A DNA stretch of 12,888 nt from Gammaproteobacteria bacterium (GTDB lineage: Bacteria > Pseudomonadota > Gammaproteobacteria > Steroidobacterales > Steroidobacteraceae). Positions 1 to 7,767 of this stretch are shown here, one piece after another. Below the pieces are notes generated by a model. That model did not search any database. It saw only the letters and a list, made by a program, of their open reading frames with translations, and was not told the origin of the DNA. The position numbers were made by a program, and so were the translations under genes. Position 1 is the first letter of the stretch. Every line of letters begins with the position of its first letter. Location: contig JAQGOE010000240.1 in assembly GCA_028293725.1 (NCBI GenBank), forward strand, positions 1 through 12,888. Direction: 5' to 3'.

Positions 1-1607
1 TGCGCTTTGTGCAGGAGTATTTTCTGGTGGCCTGTTCGCTGGCCGACCTCATCCGGCGCTTTCGTCGTAACAACTCCGATTGGAGCGCGCTTCCGGAAAA
101 AGCCGCGATCCAGATGAACGACACGCATCCGGCCATGGCGGTGCCGGAGTTGATGCGAATTCTGCTCGATGAGGCCCAGCTCGAATGGGAGCAGGCATGG
201 GATCTCACCCGCAGAACCTTGGCATACACCAACCACACGCTGTTGCCAGAAGCCCTCGAAAAGTGGCCGCTCGCGTGGTTCGAAGCGCTGTTGCCCCGTC
301 ACCTGCAAATAATCTTTGAAATCAACCGGCACTGGCTCGATTCGGTCCGGATGCGCTTCCCAGGGGACGACGGACGCGCTCAGCGCGTGAGCCTGATTGA
401 GGAAGGTCCCGACAAGCACGTTCGCATGGCCAACCTTGCCATCGTCGGTTCACACAGTACCAACGGTGTCGCCGCGATTCACTCGCAGTTGCTGCGTACA
501 ACGACGGTCAAGGACCTGGCTGAAATGTTTCCCGAGCGCTTCAGCAACAAGACGAATGGCGTCACGCCTCGGCGCTGGTTGCTGCTGGCGAATCCGCCCC
601 TTGCCCAGTTGATCACGGACGCCATCGGCGACTCCTGGGTAATGGATCTCGAGGAATTGGGCAGACTCAGACTGTTGGCCGATGATGAGGATTTCCGCGA
701 CTTCTTCAGAAGCGCCAAGCGCGAGGCCAAATCGCGGTGTGCCGCCTGGCTCCATTCGACCTTCGACCTGACGGTGGACCCGGACACGATGTTCGATTGC
801 CAGATCAAGCGCATCCACGAATACAAGCGGCAACTTCTGAATGCATTGCGGATCGTGGTGCTCTACAACAGGCTGCGAGAGAACCCGAATCTCGAGATGG
901 TACCGCGGACATTCTTCTTCGCCGGCAAGGCGGCGCCAGCCTACCGGCTTGCAAAGCTCATCATCAAGTTCATACACAGCCTGGCGGCGACCATCGACGG
1001 GGATCCGGCGATCCGTGGCCGGCTCAAGGTTGTGTTCCTGCCCGACTACGCTGTTTCACTCGCAGAGAGGCTCATTCCAGCTGGTGACGTCTCGAACCAG
1101 ATCTCCACCGCCGGCTACGAAGCCAGTGGCACCAGCAATATGAAATTCATGATGAACGGCGCATTGACGCTCGGAACGCGCGATGGGGCAACCATCGAAA
1201 TGGCGCAGGAGGCGGGCGAGAGGAACTTCTTCTTTTTCGGACTCACGGCGGATCAGGTAGCTGGCAGTCGCGGATGGTACGACCCGCGATGGCACTATGA
1301 TCACGAACCGGAGACCCGCGCTTCATTGGATTTGCTGCGCTCAGGTCATTTCAGCCGCGGCGAGCCCGGGCTCTTCATGCCTCTATTCGACACGCTGTTG
1401 GCACACGGTGATTACTACATGCACCTGGCCGACTTGAAGTCCTATCTCGAGGCGGACGAGCGGGTGCGCGAGTTATATGCCAAGCCGGATGAATGGGCGC
1501 TCACTGCCATATTGAATATCGCGGCTTCCGGGAAGTTCTCGAGCGATCGCACGATTGCAGACTACGCAGCCCGGATTTGGGAGGTCAAGCCGTGCCCTGT
1601 GGGCTAA
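1..1607 (+). CDS. glgP: Glycogen/starch phosphorylase, C-terminal part (5' end outside window)
   Basis: This enzyme removes glucose units from alpha-1,4-glucans as glucose 1-phosphate, using pyridoxal phosphate, in the cytoplasm. The reading frame is already open at the left edge (first whole codon at base 3), and the residues there, RFVQEYFLVACSLADL, match the middle of the family, so the GTG at base 9 is not the true start. About 535 residues are visible; complete bacterial enzymes have roughly 800-830, so about a third is missing. Recognisable blocks in order are the KRIHEYKRQLLNALRI block (from about base 808), a FFAGKAAPAYRLAK block (from about 915), the LPDYAVSLAERLIPAGDVSNQ block, and the cofactor motif EASGTSNMKF. 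The lysine of that motif, codon 1143-1145, should carry pyridoxal phosphate. The C-terminus (YAARIWEVKPC) is the usual family ending, so the 3' end is intact. The family call is very safe; the natural substrate (glycogen, starch or maltodextrin) cannot be settled. Confidence 0.96.
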   Translation, partial: RFVQEYFLVACSLADLIRRFRRNNSDWSALPEKAAIQMNDTHPAMAVPELMRILLDEAQLEWEQAWDLTRRTLAYTNHTLLPEALEKWPLAWFEALLPRHLQIIFEINRHWLDSVRMRFPGDDGRAQRVSLIEEGPDKHVRMANLAIVGSHSTNGVAAIHSQLLRTTTVKDLAEMFPERFSNKTNGVTPRRWLLLANPPLAQLITDAIGDSWVMDLEELGRLRLLADDEDFRDFFRSAKREAKSRCAAWLHSTFDLTVDPDTMFDCQIKRIHEYKRQLLNALRIVVLYNRLRENPNLEMVPRTFFFAGKAAPAYRLAKLIIKFIHSLAATIDGDPAIRGRLKVVFLPDYAVSLAERLIPAGDVSNQISTAGYEASGTSNMKFMMNGALTLGTRDGATIEMAQEAGERNFFFFGLTADQVAGSRGWYDPRWHYDHEPETRASLDLLRSGHFSRGEPGLFMPLFDTLLAHGDYYMHLADLKSYLEADERVRELYAKPDEWALTAILNIAASGKFSSDRTIADYAARIWEVKPCPVG

Positions 1608-1640
1608 GCGAGCTGGGTCGAATTCAATTCCTGCGCAACG

Positions 1641-1646
1641 AGGAGG
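1641..1646 (+). promoter_or_regulatory. Strong ribosome binding site of the His-rich gene
   Basis: AGGAGG lies six bases upstream of the ATG at 1653. This near-perfect Shine-Dalgarno match supports the small ORF being translated and fixes its start. No promoter is obvious in the 45 bases after the phosphorylase stop, so the gene may be read from the phosphorylase transcript. Confidence 0.75.
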
Positions 1647-1652
1647 ATCGCG

Positions 1653-2009
1653 ATGAGTATCCACACCAAGCACCAGGAGTACATCCATCAGCACGGATTC
1701 GCTTGCGGCCACGTGGCCATCATTCACGCCGACCATACAGACTATCTGCATGATGGCCACTTACAGCACTCAGACCTCGACCACGTTGACGAACACGTTC
1801 TTGAAGTGAACGCGACGAATCCAGAGCGATGTACCTTAAGTCACGAGTGCGGCGGACACGACAAGACTCATGTACATGGCCCAGGGTGCGCACATGAGCT
1901 CGTTCCCCACGGCAATCACTTTGACTACCTGGTCGGCGGCCACCTGCATCATCCACATGGGAACCATTGTGATGATCACGGGCCTGTTGCCGTGAGACGC
2001 AAGCCATGA
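1653..2009 (+). CDS. Small histidine-rich putative metal-binding protein with an internal duplication
   Basis: This 118-residue protein has 25 histidines (about 21%) and 5 cysteines, plus many Asp residues. It shows no signal peptide or membrane segment, so it is probably cytoplasmic. Residues 18-48 and 79-109 align without gaps over 31 positions with 14 identities, including 7 His and the leading Cys; both copies contain an H-x-D/N-H-x-DYL-x-x-GHL core. Between them is a short linker with the motif EVNATNPERC and a Cys/His-containing stretch (C60, H64, C66, H69, H73, H75). The tail (AVRRKP) is basic. Such composition is typical of proteins that bind or store zinc, nickel, copper or cobalt, but I do not recognise a named family with certainty and no catalytic motif is visible. 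It follows the phosphorylase by 45 bases and is convergent with LysR. The real-gene call rests on the strong ribosome site, the patterned repeat and the biased composition. The metal-binding role is inference. Confidence 0.85.
   Translation: MSIHTKHQEYIHQHGFACGHVAIIHADHTDYLHDGHLQHSDLDHVDEHVLEVNATNPERCTLSHECGGHDKTHVHGPGCAHELVPHGNHFDYLVGGHLHHPHGNHCDDHGPVAVRRKP
1704..1796 (+). repeat. First copy of the 31-residue His-rich unit
   Basis: This stretch encodes residues 18-48 of the His-rich protein, beginning with CGH and ending with HVDEH. It aligns without gaps to residues 79-109. Seven His positions are shared between the copies, as are the DYL and GHL cores. The copies are similar mainly at protein level, so the duplication is old rather than a recent tandem DNA repeat. 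Confidence 0.75.
1887..1979 (+). repeat. Second copy of the 31-residue His-rich unit
   Basis: This stretch encodes residues 79-109 of the His-rich protein, beginning with CAH and ending with HCDDH. Compared with the first copy it gains extra potential ligands: HH in place of QH, a further His, and a Cys in place of Val near the end. Fourteen of 31 residues are identical to the first copy. Confidence 0.75.
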
Positions 2010-2037
2010 ATCCGGAGGATCGGTAACGCTGACTGTA

Positions 2038-2069
2038 TGGCGGCCGGCGAGATTATTCGCAGGCCGCCA
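2038..2069. terminator. GC-rich hairpin between convergent genes, possible bidirectional terminator
   Basis: TGGCGGCC (2038-2045) pairs perfectly with GGCCGCCA (2062-2069). Inside, GCGA (2047-2050) pairs with TCGC (2057-2060) around the loop GATTAT, with one G/A mismatch between the two helices, giving about 12 base pairs. It lies between the end of the plus-strand His-rich gene and the minus-strand LysR gene and contains the LysR stop codon (2053-2055). No T-run follows on either strand, so it is not a textbook intrinsic terminator. Position and stem strength are the only evidence. Confidence 0.5.
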
Positions 2070-3018
2070 GGGAAAGGCCCGGCACTGCCTTGATGGAGCC
2101 CTTCGGGTCGTCGGTGACGGGGTCATCCCACGGACGCGGGATGCGGGTAAATTCGATCAATTGATCGACGAAGGTGCGTATCTTGAGCGGTAGGTGTTTG
2201 CGACTCACGTAGATCGCATACAGATGGGGGTGCCTGAGCGGATACTTCGTAAGTACGGGGCACAGCGCCTCTTTGAACATGGGATCTTCAAACAGCGTGC
2301 GCGGTAGTGGCGCTAGACCGACACCGGCGCAAACGGCATGTGCAACCGCGACACTCATCGATCCAAAGCGAAGCACGACTCGGGCCGGGATTTCAAGGCT
2401 GCCGTGTGGGCCTGTGAGGTGCCAGGACTGCCCATTGCCGACCATTAAGCTGTCGTGTTGGGCGAGATCCTGGGGAGATTGTGGAACACCGTAACGCTTC
2501 AAATAACTCCTGGAAGCCGCGATGACGAAAGGCATGGGTCGCAGAGGACGGGCAATCAACCCTGCCGGGGGCGGGTCTGACGTGGCGCGTATCGCGAGAT
2601 CGTAGCCTTCCTCGATGAGGTCCACGAACCGATCTTCGAATGAGAGGTCGACTACGACTTCCGGATAGCGTTGCCGGTACGTAGCGACAAGATCCACCAC
2701 CTGCCGCGACGCGGCCCAGGACGGAGCGGTCACTCGCAGTGTACCGCGCGGCACGCCGCTCACCGATCCGACCGCCAATTCCGCATCCTCCACCTCTTCG
2801 AGAATGACCTTACATCGCTCGAAGAAAAGCTTGCCGGACTCGGTAAGGCTCAGGCTGTGGGTGCTGCGATTGAGCAGGCGGGTTCCCAGATGCTTCTCGA
2901 GGAGCATGAGGCGCTTGCTGGTCATCGCCGTGGAGAGACTCAAACGCGCGGCAGCCCCAACAAAACTGCCTGACTCGACGACCTGTCGGAAGACCTTCAT
3001 GCTCAGCAGAGTGTCCAT
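2053..3018 (-). CDS. LysR-family transcriptional regulator (CrgA-like)
   Basis: This 321-residue DNA-binding regulator has the normal LysR length. The N-terminal winged helix-turn-helix covers about residues 1-60 (MKVFRQVVESGSFVGAAARL, then LEKHLGTRLLNRSTHSLSLTESG), followed by a linker helix to about residue 90 and a two-lobed effector-binding domain from GTLRVTAPSWAASR onward. The NRSTHSLSLTE form of the wing is typical of the large CrgA/DmlR-like branch. The ATG at 3018 was chosen because GGAG sits five bases upstream (3024-3027 on the plus strand) and the family N-terminus begins there; an in-frame ATG at 3060 would add 14 unrelated residues. The gene is divergent from the RND efflux operon, with a 288-base shared upstream region. 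By analogy with LysR regulators next to RND pumps (MexT, BpeT) it probably controls that operon; this is inferred from position. The inducer is unknown. Confidence 0.93.
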   Translation of the reverse strand: MDTLLSMKVFRQVVESGSFVGAAARLSLSTAMTSKRLMLLEKHLGTRLLNRSTHSLSLTESGKLFFERCKVILEEVEDAELAVGSVSGVPRGTLRVTAPSWAASRQVVDLVATYRQRYPEVVVDLSFEDRFVDLIEEGYDLAIRATSDPPPAGLIARPLRPMPFVIAASRSYLKRYGVPQSPQDLAQHDSLMVGNGQSWHLTGPHGSLEIPARVVLRFGSMSVAVAHAVCAGVGLAPLPRTLFEDPMFKEALCPVLTKYPLRHPHLYAIYVSRKHLPLKIRTFVDQLIEFTRIPRPWDDPVTDDPKGSIKAVPGLSLAACE

Positions 3019-3077
3019 TGGGGCTCCACATCCAACATCAGGAAATCGGCGCTCCAGCACTTACTGCTCGTGCAGCT

Positions 3078-3105
3078 ATTTTCCGCAAACAATGCCGGCT
3101 GTCAA
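3078..3105 (-). promoter_or_regulatory. Predicted sigma-70 promoter of the LysR gene
   Basis: On the minus strand a perfect -35 TTGACA (plus positions 3100-3105) is followed, after 16 bases, by GAAAAT (3078-3083), a four-of-six -10 match. Transcription would begin near 3071 and give a leader of about 50 bases before the ATG at 3018. The -35 match is the strong part; the -10 is ordinary. Confidence 0.5.
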
Positions 3106-3179
3106 TCCCTCCGCAGAGAGAGCGGCGCGCCGGGCCGGTGGCCATGTTGTTTGTCGATGTGGCGAGAATCGTGGGTTAC

Positions 3180-3213
3180 TTGTCATTCGGGCCAGGCATC
3201 CGATAGTTATGAT
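3180..3213 (+). promoter_or_regulatory. Weak candidate promoter of the RND operon
   Basis: TTGTCA (3180-3185, five of six to the -35 consensus) is followed after 16 bases by GATAGT (3202-3207, four of six). A better -10 word, TATGAT (3208-3213), lies 22 bases from TTGTCA, too far for the same promoter but perhaps used with an activator. A poor promoter would fit an operon that needs an activator such as the adjacent LysR protein. Assignment is tentative. Confidence 0.3.
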
Positions 3214-3306
3214 TCCTTCCGTGAGAAGGCCGCATTGCCCTTGTGCCAGCGGCGGGCTCGCCTGAGTAGCGCCGCGCCCGCGCATTCCAGATCAGAGGTC
3301 TCGGAT

Positions 3307-6300
3307 ATGTGGATTGTCGAAGTTGCGCTGCGGCGCCCCTATACCTTTCTTGTTCTCGCGCTGTTGCTGCCGTTAATCGGCGCTCTGACGATCATGGGCA
3401 CGCCGCTGCGTCCCGGGATGCCGACGGACATCTTTCCCGACATCAAGATTCCGGTCATTGCGGTTACGTTCCAGTACGCCGGCATGCCGCCCGATGAGAT
3501 GGCCGGCCGCATCACGGCACAGATCGAGCGCTACGCGACGACGATCGTCAACGACATCGAACACGTCGAGTCACAGAGCTACCCCGGGATGGCTGTCATC
3601 AAGCTCTTCTTCCAGCCGGGAGTGGACATCAATCTTGCAATGGCGCAGGTCACGGCGTTCGGGCAGCTCTCCTTGAGGCTCATGCCGCCGGGCGTCCAGC
3701 CGCCCCTAATTCTCAAGTACAACGCCGCCACCGTGCCCATCATCCAGCTCGCCATGTCGAGCAACACGCTCACCGAGTCACAGCTGTTCGACTTCGGCAA
3801 CCAGGTCGTACGCACACAGATCGCGACCGTCTACGGCGCCGCTATTCCTTATCCCTACGGTGGAGCGGCCCGGCAGATCCAGATCGACCTGAAGCCCGAC
3901 GCCCTGCGCGCGCAGGGGCTCACCGCGAACGACGTGAACAACGCAATCACTAACCAGAACCTGATCGTGCCGGCCGGTACGCAGAAGATCGGCGATACTG
4001 AATACAACGTCAGGCTCAACGCCAGCCCGCTCAAAATCGAGCAAATCAACGATCTGCCGATCAGAGGGCAAGTCGGTGGCAACGTCACACATATTCGCGA
4101 CGTCGCCTTCGTACACGACGGCCATCCACCGCAGACGAACGTCGTGCGCGTTAATGGCCGGCGTGCTGTGTTGATGACGATCCAGAAGACCGGCGCCGCC
4201 TCCACGCTCAACATCGTCAACGAGATCTACTCGCGCCTGCCGCGGGTGCGCGAGCTGCTGCCTGCCGGCGCTTCAATCAATGCGACCGGCGACCAGTCCG
4301 TGTTCGTCCGTGCCGCCGTTAAGGGCGTGGTCATGGAGGCCGTGATCGCGGCCTGTCTGACGGCGCTCATGGTACTGCTGTTCCTGGGTAGCTGGCGCAG
4401 TACCCTGATCATCGCCATCTCGATTCCGCTGTCCATCATCGCGTCTATCATCATCCTCGACGCGCTCGGTGAAACGATCAATCTCATGACGCTCGGCGGT
4501 CTCGCGCTCGCGGTCGGCATTCTCGTCGACGACGCGACGGTGACCATCGAGAACATAAACCGGCACTTGGAGGGGGGCCAGGATGTCGAGCCCGCCATCC
4601 TCAAGGGTTCCTTCGAGATCACGATTCCAGCGCTGGTTTCTACTCTCTCGATCTGTATCGTGTTTGTCCCGATGTTTCTGCTGTCAGGCGTGGCGCGCTA
4701 CCTGTTCGTCCCTCTGGCCGAAGCGGTCGTGTTCGCGATGCTGACTTCCTACGTCCTCTCACGTACGTTGGTGCCGACTCTCGCGAAGTACTGGTTGCGT
4801 ACCGCGGCCGAGGAGCACTCGGCAGCGCCGAATCCAAACTTCCTACGGCGTTTCCAGCGCGGTTTCGAGGCTCGCTTCGAGAACGTTCGCGATAGCTATC
4901 AGGCCTTTCTCACGACCGTGCTCGAACATCGCAGTGCCTTCATGGCGGTGTTCCTCGGGGCCGCCCTCGCCTCGACGCTGATTTATCCCTTCCTTGGCAG
5001 AAACTTCTTCCCCGATGTCGACGCGGGGCAGATCAAGCTGCACATCCGCGGGCAGACGGGTCTGCGTGTGGAGGACACGGCAGCACTCGTGGATCACATC
5101 GAGGCGGCCATGCGCGAGGTAATCCCCAAGAGCGAGATCGAGAGCATGGTGGACAACATCGGCCTGCCGGTCTCGAGCATCAACATGACCTACGGCAACT
5201 CCGGCACCTTCGGCAGCAGCGACGCCGACATTCTCGTCTCGCTCAAGCCGGACCACGGGCCCACTCCAGGCTACCTCCGTAAGTTGCGTCTGCGCCTGCC
5301 GCAGGAGTTTCCCGGCACCGTGTTCGGGTTTCTGCCGGCGGATATCGTGAGCCAGATTCTGAATTTCGGAGCCCCCGCGCCCATCGACATCCAGATCTCG
5401 GGCTCGAGCCCGCAGAATCACGATATCGCCAACGCTCTGGTCGCCTCCCTGCGTCACGTGCCGGGACTCGTCGACCTGCGCCTCGGGGAGGTGTTCAATC
5501 AGCCCGAGCTGCGTGTTACGACTGACCGCGACCGCGCGCAGCAGCTCGGCATCAGTCAGCATGACGTCTCCAACAACCTGCTCCTGACTCTGTCAGGAAG
5601 CGTGCAGATCGCACCGGCGTTCTGGCTGAACCCAGCCACGGGATTGCAGTACCCACTCGTCGCGCAGGCGCCGCAGTACCGCATGACTTCGCTCCAGGAT
5701 CTGCAGAATCTGCCGATAACCACGGCCGGCCAGCAGCAGATCCTTGGAGGTCTCGCCAGCATCACTCGCGGCTTCGCTCCCGCGGTCGTCGTGCACCGTG
5801 ACGCGCAGCCGATCATCGATATCTACGGCGCAGCGCAGGACCGCGATCTCGGCGCGATCGAGAAGGATATCAACGCGGCGATCGCGAAATGGGACGGCAA
5901 GCTGCCCAAGGCAACGCACATCACGGTGCGCGGCCAGGTGCAGACCATGACGGCGTCCTATACCGGACTGGCCATCGGTTTCATTGGTGCGATCGTTCTC
6001 GTATACCTGCTGATTGTCATCAACTTCCAGTCCTGGACCGATGCCCTCATCATCGTCACGGCGCTCCCGGCCGCGGTAGCCGGCATCGCCTGGATGTTGT
6101 TGATGACGGGTACGACGCTGAGCGTGCCCGCGCTGACCGGCGCCATCATGTGCATGGGTGTCGCCACCGCGAACAGTATTCTGGTCGTGAGCTTCGCGCG
6201 TGACCGGCTGAGCCAGGGTGCTACGCCCCTGCAGGCCGCGCACGACGCCGGCTTTACCCGCTTCCGGCCCGTGTTGATGACAGCGCTCGCGATGATCATC

Positions 6301-6489
6301 GGTATGTTGCCGATGTCGCTCGGCCTGGGCGATGGCGGTGAGCAGAATGCGCCCCTGGGTCGAGCGGTCATCGGCGGCCTGCTGTTCGCGACTGTTGCGA
6401 CGCTGGTGTTCGTGCCGACCCTGTTTGCAGCGATTCATGGTCGGGGCGCGAAATTCAAGACAGACCTCACTCCGGGTACGGCGACCTGA
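3307..6489 (+). CDS. RND-family efflux permease (inner-membrane, proton-driven)
   Basis: This 1060-residue protein is the pump of a tripartite envelope exporter. It has the usual RND layout: TM1 near residues 10-30, a large periplasmic loop, TM2-6 from about 340 to 520, TM7 near 545-565, a second large loop, and TM8-12 from about 880 to 1050. The TM4 motif GILVDDATVTIEN places the proton-relay pair at D408 and D409, and TM11 keeps R987 in RFRPVLMT. TM10 reads MGVATANSILVVSFARD, so the position equivalent to AcrB Lys940 is A955. That places it in a branch of RND permeases lacking the lysine, distinct from classical AcrB/MexB. The ATG at 3307 was chosen because the typical N-terminus (MWIVEVALRRPYTF) starts there, with AGAGG eight bases upstream; the frame is open back to 3070 but those residues are not RND-like. 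It is the first gene of the operon, before the adaptor. Substrate is unknown; organic compounds are more likely than metals. Confidence 0.96.
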   Translation: MWIVEVALRRPYTFLVLALLLPLIGALTIMGTPLRPGMPTDIFPDIKIPVIAVTFQYAGMPPDEMAGRITAQIERYATTIVNDIEHVESQSYPGMAVIKLFFQPGVDINLAMAQVTAFGQLSLRLMPPGVQPPLILKYNAATVPIIQLAMSSNTLTESQLFDFGNQVVRTQIATVYGAAIPYPYGGAARQIQIDLKPDALRAQGLTANDVNNAITNQNLIVPAGTQKIGDTEYNVRLNASPLKIEQINDLPIRGQVGGNVTHIRDVAFVHDGHPPQTNVVRVNGRRAVLMTIQKTGAASTLNIVNEIYSRLPRVRELLPAGASINATGDQSVFVRAAVKGVVMEAVIAACLTALMVLLFLGSWRSTLIIAISIPLSIIASIIILDALGETINLMTLGGLALAVGILVDDATVTIENINRHLEGGQDVEPAILKGSFEITIPALVSTLSICIVFVPMFLLSGVARYLFVPLAEAVVFAMLTSYVLSRTLVPTLAKYWLRTAAEEHSAAPNPNFLRRFQRGFEARFENVRDSYQAFLTTVLEHRSAFMAVFLGAALASTLIYPFLGRNFFPDVDAGQIKLHIRGQTGLRVEDTAALVDHIEAAMREVIPKSEIESMVDNIGLPVSSINMTYGNSGTFGSSDADILVSLKPDHGPTPGYLRKLRLRLPQEFPGTVFGFLPADIVSQILNFGAPAPIDIQISGSSPQNHDIANALVASLRHVPGLVDLRLGEVFNQPELRVTTDRDRAQQLGISQHDVSNNLLLTLSGSVQIAPAFWLNPATGLQYPLVAQAPQYRMTSLQDLQNLPITTAGQQQILGGLASITRGFAPAVVVHRDAQPIIDIYGAAQDRDLGAIEKDINAAIAKWDGKLPKATHITVRGQVQTMTASYTGLAIGFIGAIVLVYLLIVINFQSWTDALIIVTALPAAVAGIAWMLLMTGTTLSVPALTGAIMCMGVATANSILVVSFARDRLSQGATPLQAAHDAGFTRFRPVLMTALAMIIGMLPMSLGLGDGGEQNAPLGRAVIGGLLFATVATLVFVPTLFAAIHGRGAKFKTDLTPGTAT

Positions 6490-6540
6490 TTGGCCCACAA
6501 CCCACTTCCGACGGCAGACAGAAAACTTGGGACGACGACC

Positions 6541-7767
6541 ATGGACCAACTGATACGTTCGACAGAATTGGAAGCCAGGACGGCCTTGGCGCATGCCGAC
6601 ACGAAGAATGGCGCGCGGCGGCTGGGCCGGGTGAGTGCCGTACTGGGCGTCGCGGCAGTCATCGCACTCGCGTGGACGGGACTTTCCGCGCATCACAGCT
6701 TGGCGAAGGTCAAGGAGTCCACGGAGGCGTCGGCGATCATCACGGTTGCGACCGCCAAGCCGGCGGCGCAATCGGAGCTCGGCGAGCTGATTCTCCCGGG
6801 CAACATCCAGGCCAACTACGAGGCGCCGATCTATGCGCGCACCAGCGGCTATCTGCAGCGCTGGCTGGTGGACATCGGCACTCCGGTGAAGGCAGGGCAG
6901 CTGCTCGCCGAGATCGAGTCGCCGGAAGTCGACTCCCAGCTGCGCCAGGCGCAAGCGGATCTCGCGACGGCCGAAGCCAACCGGAAGATCGCTGACCTCA
7001 CGGCCGAGCGGTGGCGCAATCTGCGTGCCACCGACTCCGTGTCGAAACAGGAAGCCGACGAGAAGATCGCATCGGCTGCTTCGGGCGATGCGCAGATGCA
7101 GGCCGCCCGCGCGAATGTGCAGCGGCTGCGCGAGCTATCCGGATTCGAGAAAGTCGTCGCGCCCTTCGACGGAGTCGTCACTGCGAGAAACACCGACATC
7201 GGCCGGCTCATCGCCGCAGGTGAGAATACCGGCCCAGCGCTATTCCGGGTCGCTGACATGCACCGCCTGCGTCTGTACGTGAACGTGCCGCAAACCTATG
7301 CGGCGGTCATGAGGGCGGGCCTGAAGGCCGATTTGCTGTTCCCCGACCGCCCCGGCAAAACCTATGTCGCGACACTCGACAGCACCTCGAGCGCCATCGA
7401 TGCCTCCACACGCACGCTGCTCGCGCAGCTCGTCATCGACAACAAGAACGGAGAGCTTCTGCCCGGCGCGTACGCGGAGGTGCATTTCAAACTGCCCCCA
7501 GAAGCGGGCGGTGTGTCCTACAAGCTCCCTGCGAACGTGCTGCTGTTCCGCGGCGACGGCCTCCACGTCGGTACCGTGGACGCGAACAACCATGTCGTGT
7601 TGAAGCCCGTGGAAGTGGGCCAGGACTACGGCTCCGATATCGAGATCGTTCACGGCCTCGACGCGAATGACAACGTCATCTTGTCACCGCCGGATTCGCT
7701 GACTGACGGCGTCACCGTGCGGGTGGCGGCAGGACCTGCGAAGCCCGAGCGGGTTGCAAAGTCGTGA
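6541..7767 (+). CDS. RND efflux periplasmic adaptor (HlyD/CzcB-like membrane fusion protein)
   Basis: This 408-residue adaptor links the permease to the outer-membrane channel. Residues 31-50 form an N-terminal membrane anchor after a short basic cytoplasmic stretch (KNGARRLGR); there is no lipobox. The lipoyl domain is split: first half around residues 88-128 (APIYARTSGYLQRWLVDIG), then an alpha-helical coiled-coil hairpin around 129-200 rich in Ala, Gln and Glu, then the second half around 204-225 (VVAPFDGVVTARNTDIGRLI). A beta-barrel follows (about 240-315, including LPGAYAEVHF), then the membrane-proximal domain. The ATG at 6541 was chosen; a TTG at 6490, directly after the permease stop, would add 17 residues with no family match, though the ribosome site at 6541 (GGGA near 6529) is modest. 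It starts 51 bases after the permease and overlaps the outer-membrane gene by four bases. Confidence 0.94.
   Translation: MDQLIRSTELEARTALAHADTKNGARRLGRVSAVLGVAAVIALAWTGLSAHHSLAKVKESTEASAIITVATAKPAAQSELGELILPGNIQANYEAPIYARTSGYLQRWLVDIGTPVKAGQLLAEIESPEVDSQLRQAQADLATAEANRKIADLTAERWRNLRATDSVSKQEADEKIASAASGDAQMQAARANVQRLRELSGFEKVVAPFDGVVTARNTDIGRLIAAGENTGPALFRVADMHRLRLYVNVPQTYAAVMRAGLKADLLFPDRPGKTYVATLDSTSSAIDASTRTLLAQLVIDNKNGELLPGAYAEVHFKLPPEAGGVSYKLPANVLLFRGDGLHVGTVDANNHVVLKPVEVGQDYGSDIEIVHGLDANDNVILSPPDSLTDGVTVRVAAGPAKPERVAKS

Larger units (their letters stand above)
3019..3306. other. Divergent control region between LysR and the RND operon
   Basis: This 288-base spacer holds the LysR promoter candidate on its left side and a weaker plus-strand promoter candidate near 3180-3207. 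A small stem CCTTC/GAAGG occurs at 3215-3229, and an imperfect palindrome ATCAGAG-GT-CTCGGAT occurs at 3291-3306 next to the permease start. No convincing protein gene is present: the open frames here lack ribosome sites and recognisable sequence. LysR proteins usually bind a T-N11-A dyad in such a spacer, but I could not single out one clear site. Confidence 0.6.

Noticed and set aside
450..977. 175-residue minus-strand frame opposite the phosphorylase
   Set aside because: The overlapping plus-strand frame carries conserved phosphorylase blocks throughout; the antisense product has no family features.
3144..3206. Possible 20-codon leader ORF upstream of the permease (MLFVDVARIVGYL...)
   Set aside because: No ribosome site of note, and it lies upstream of the best candidate transcription start, so it would probably not be on the mRNA.
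3070..3306. Upstream extension of the permease reading frame
   Set aside because: The 79 added residues are Arg/Cys/Ser-rich and unlike any RND N-terminus; the standard start MWIVEVALRRPYTF with a ribosome site is at 3307.
6490..6540. TTG start of the adaptor directly after the permease stop
   Set aside because: It adds 17 residues without family similarity and no ribosome site was seen; the ATG at 6541 gives a normal adaptor. It is not fully excluded.
5593..6954. 453-residue open frame on the minus strand across the permease/adaptor junction
   Set aside because: It is antisense to two well-supported genes, spans their junction, and its product is Arg/Gly/His-rich without a recognisable domain. 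High GC with strong codon bias readily leaves such antisense frames open.
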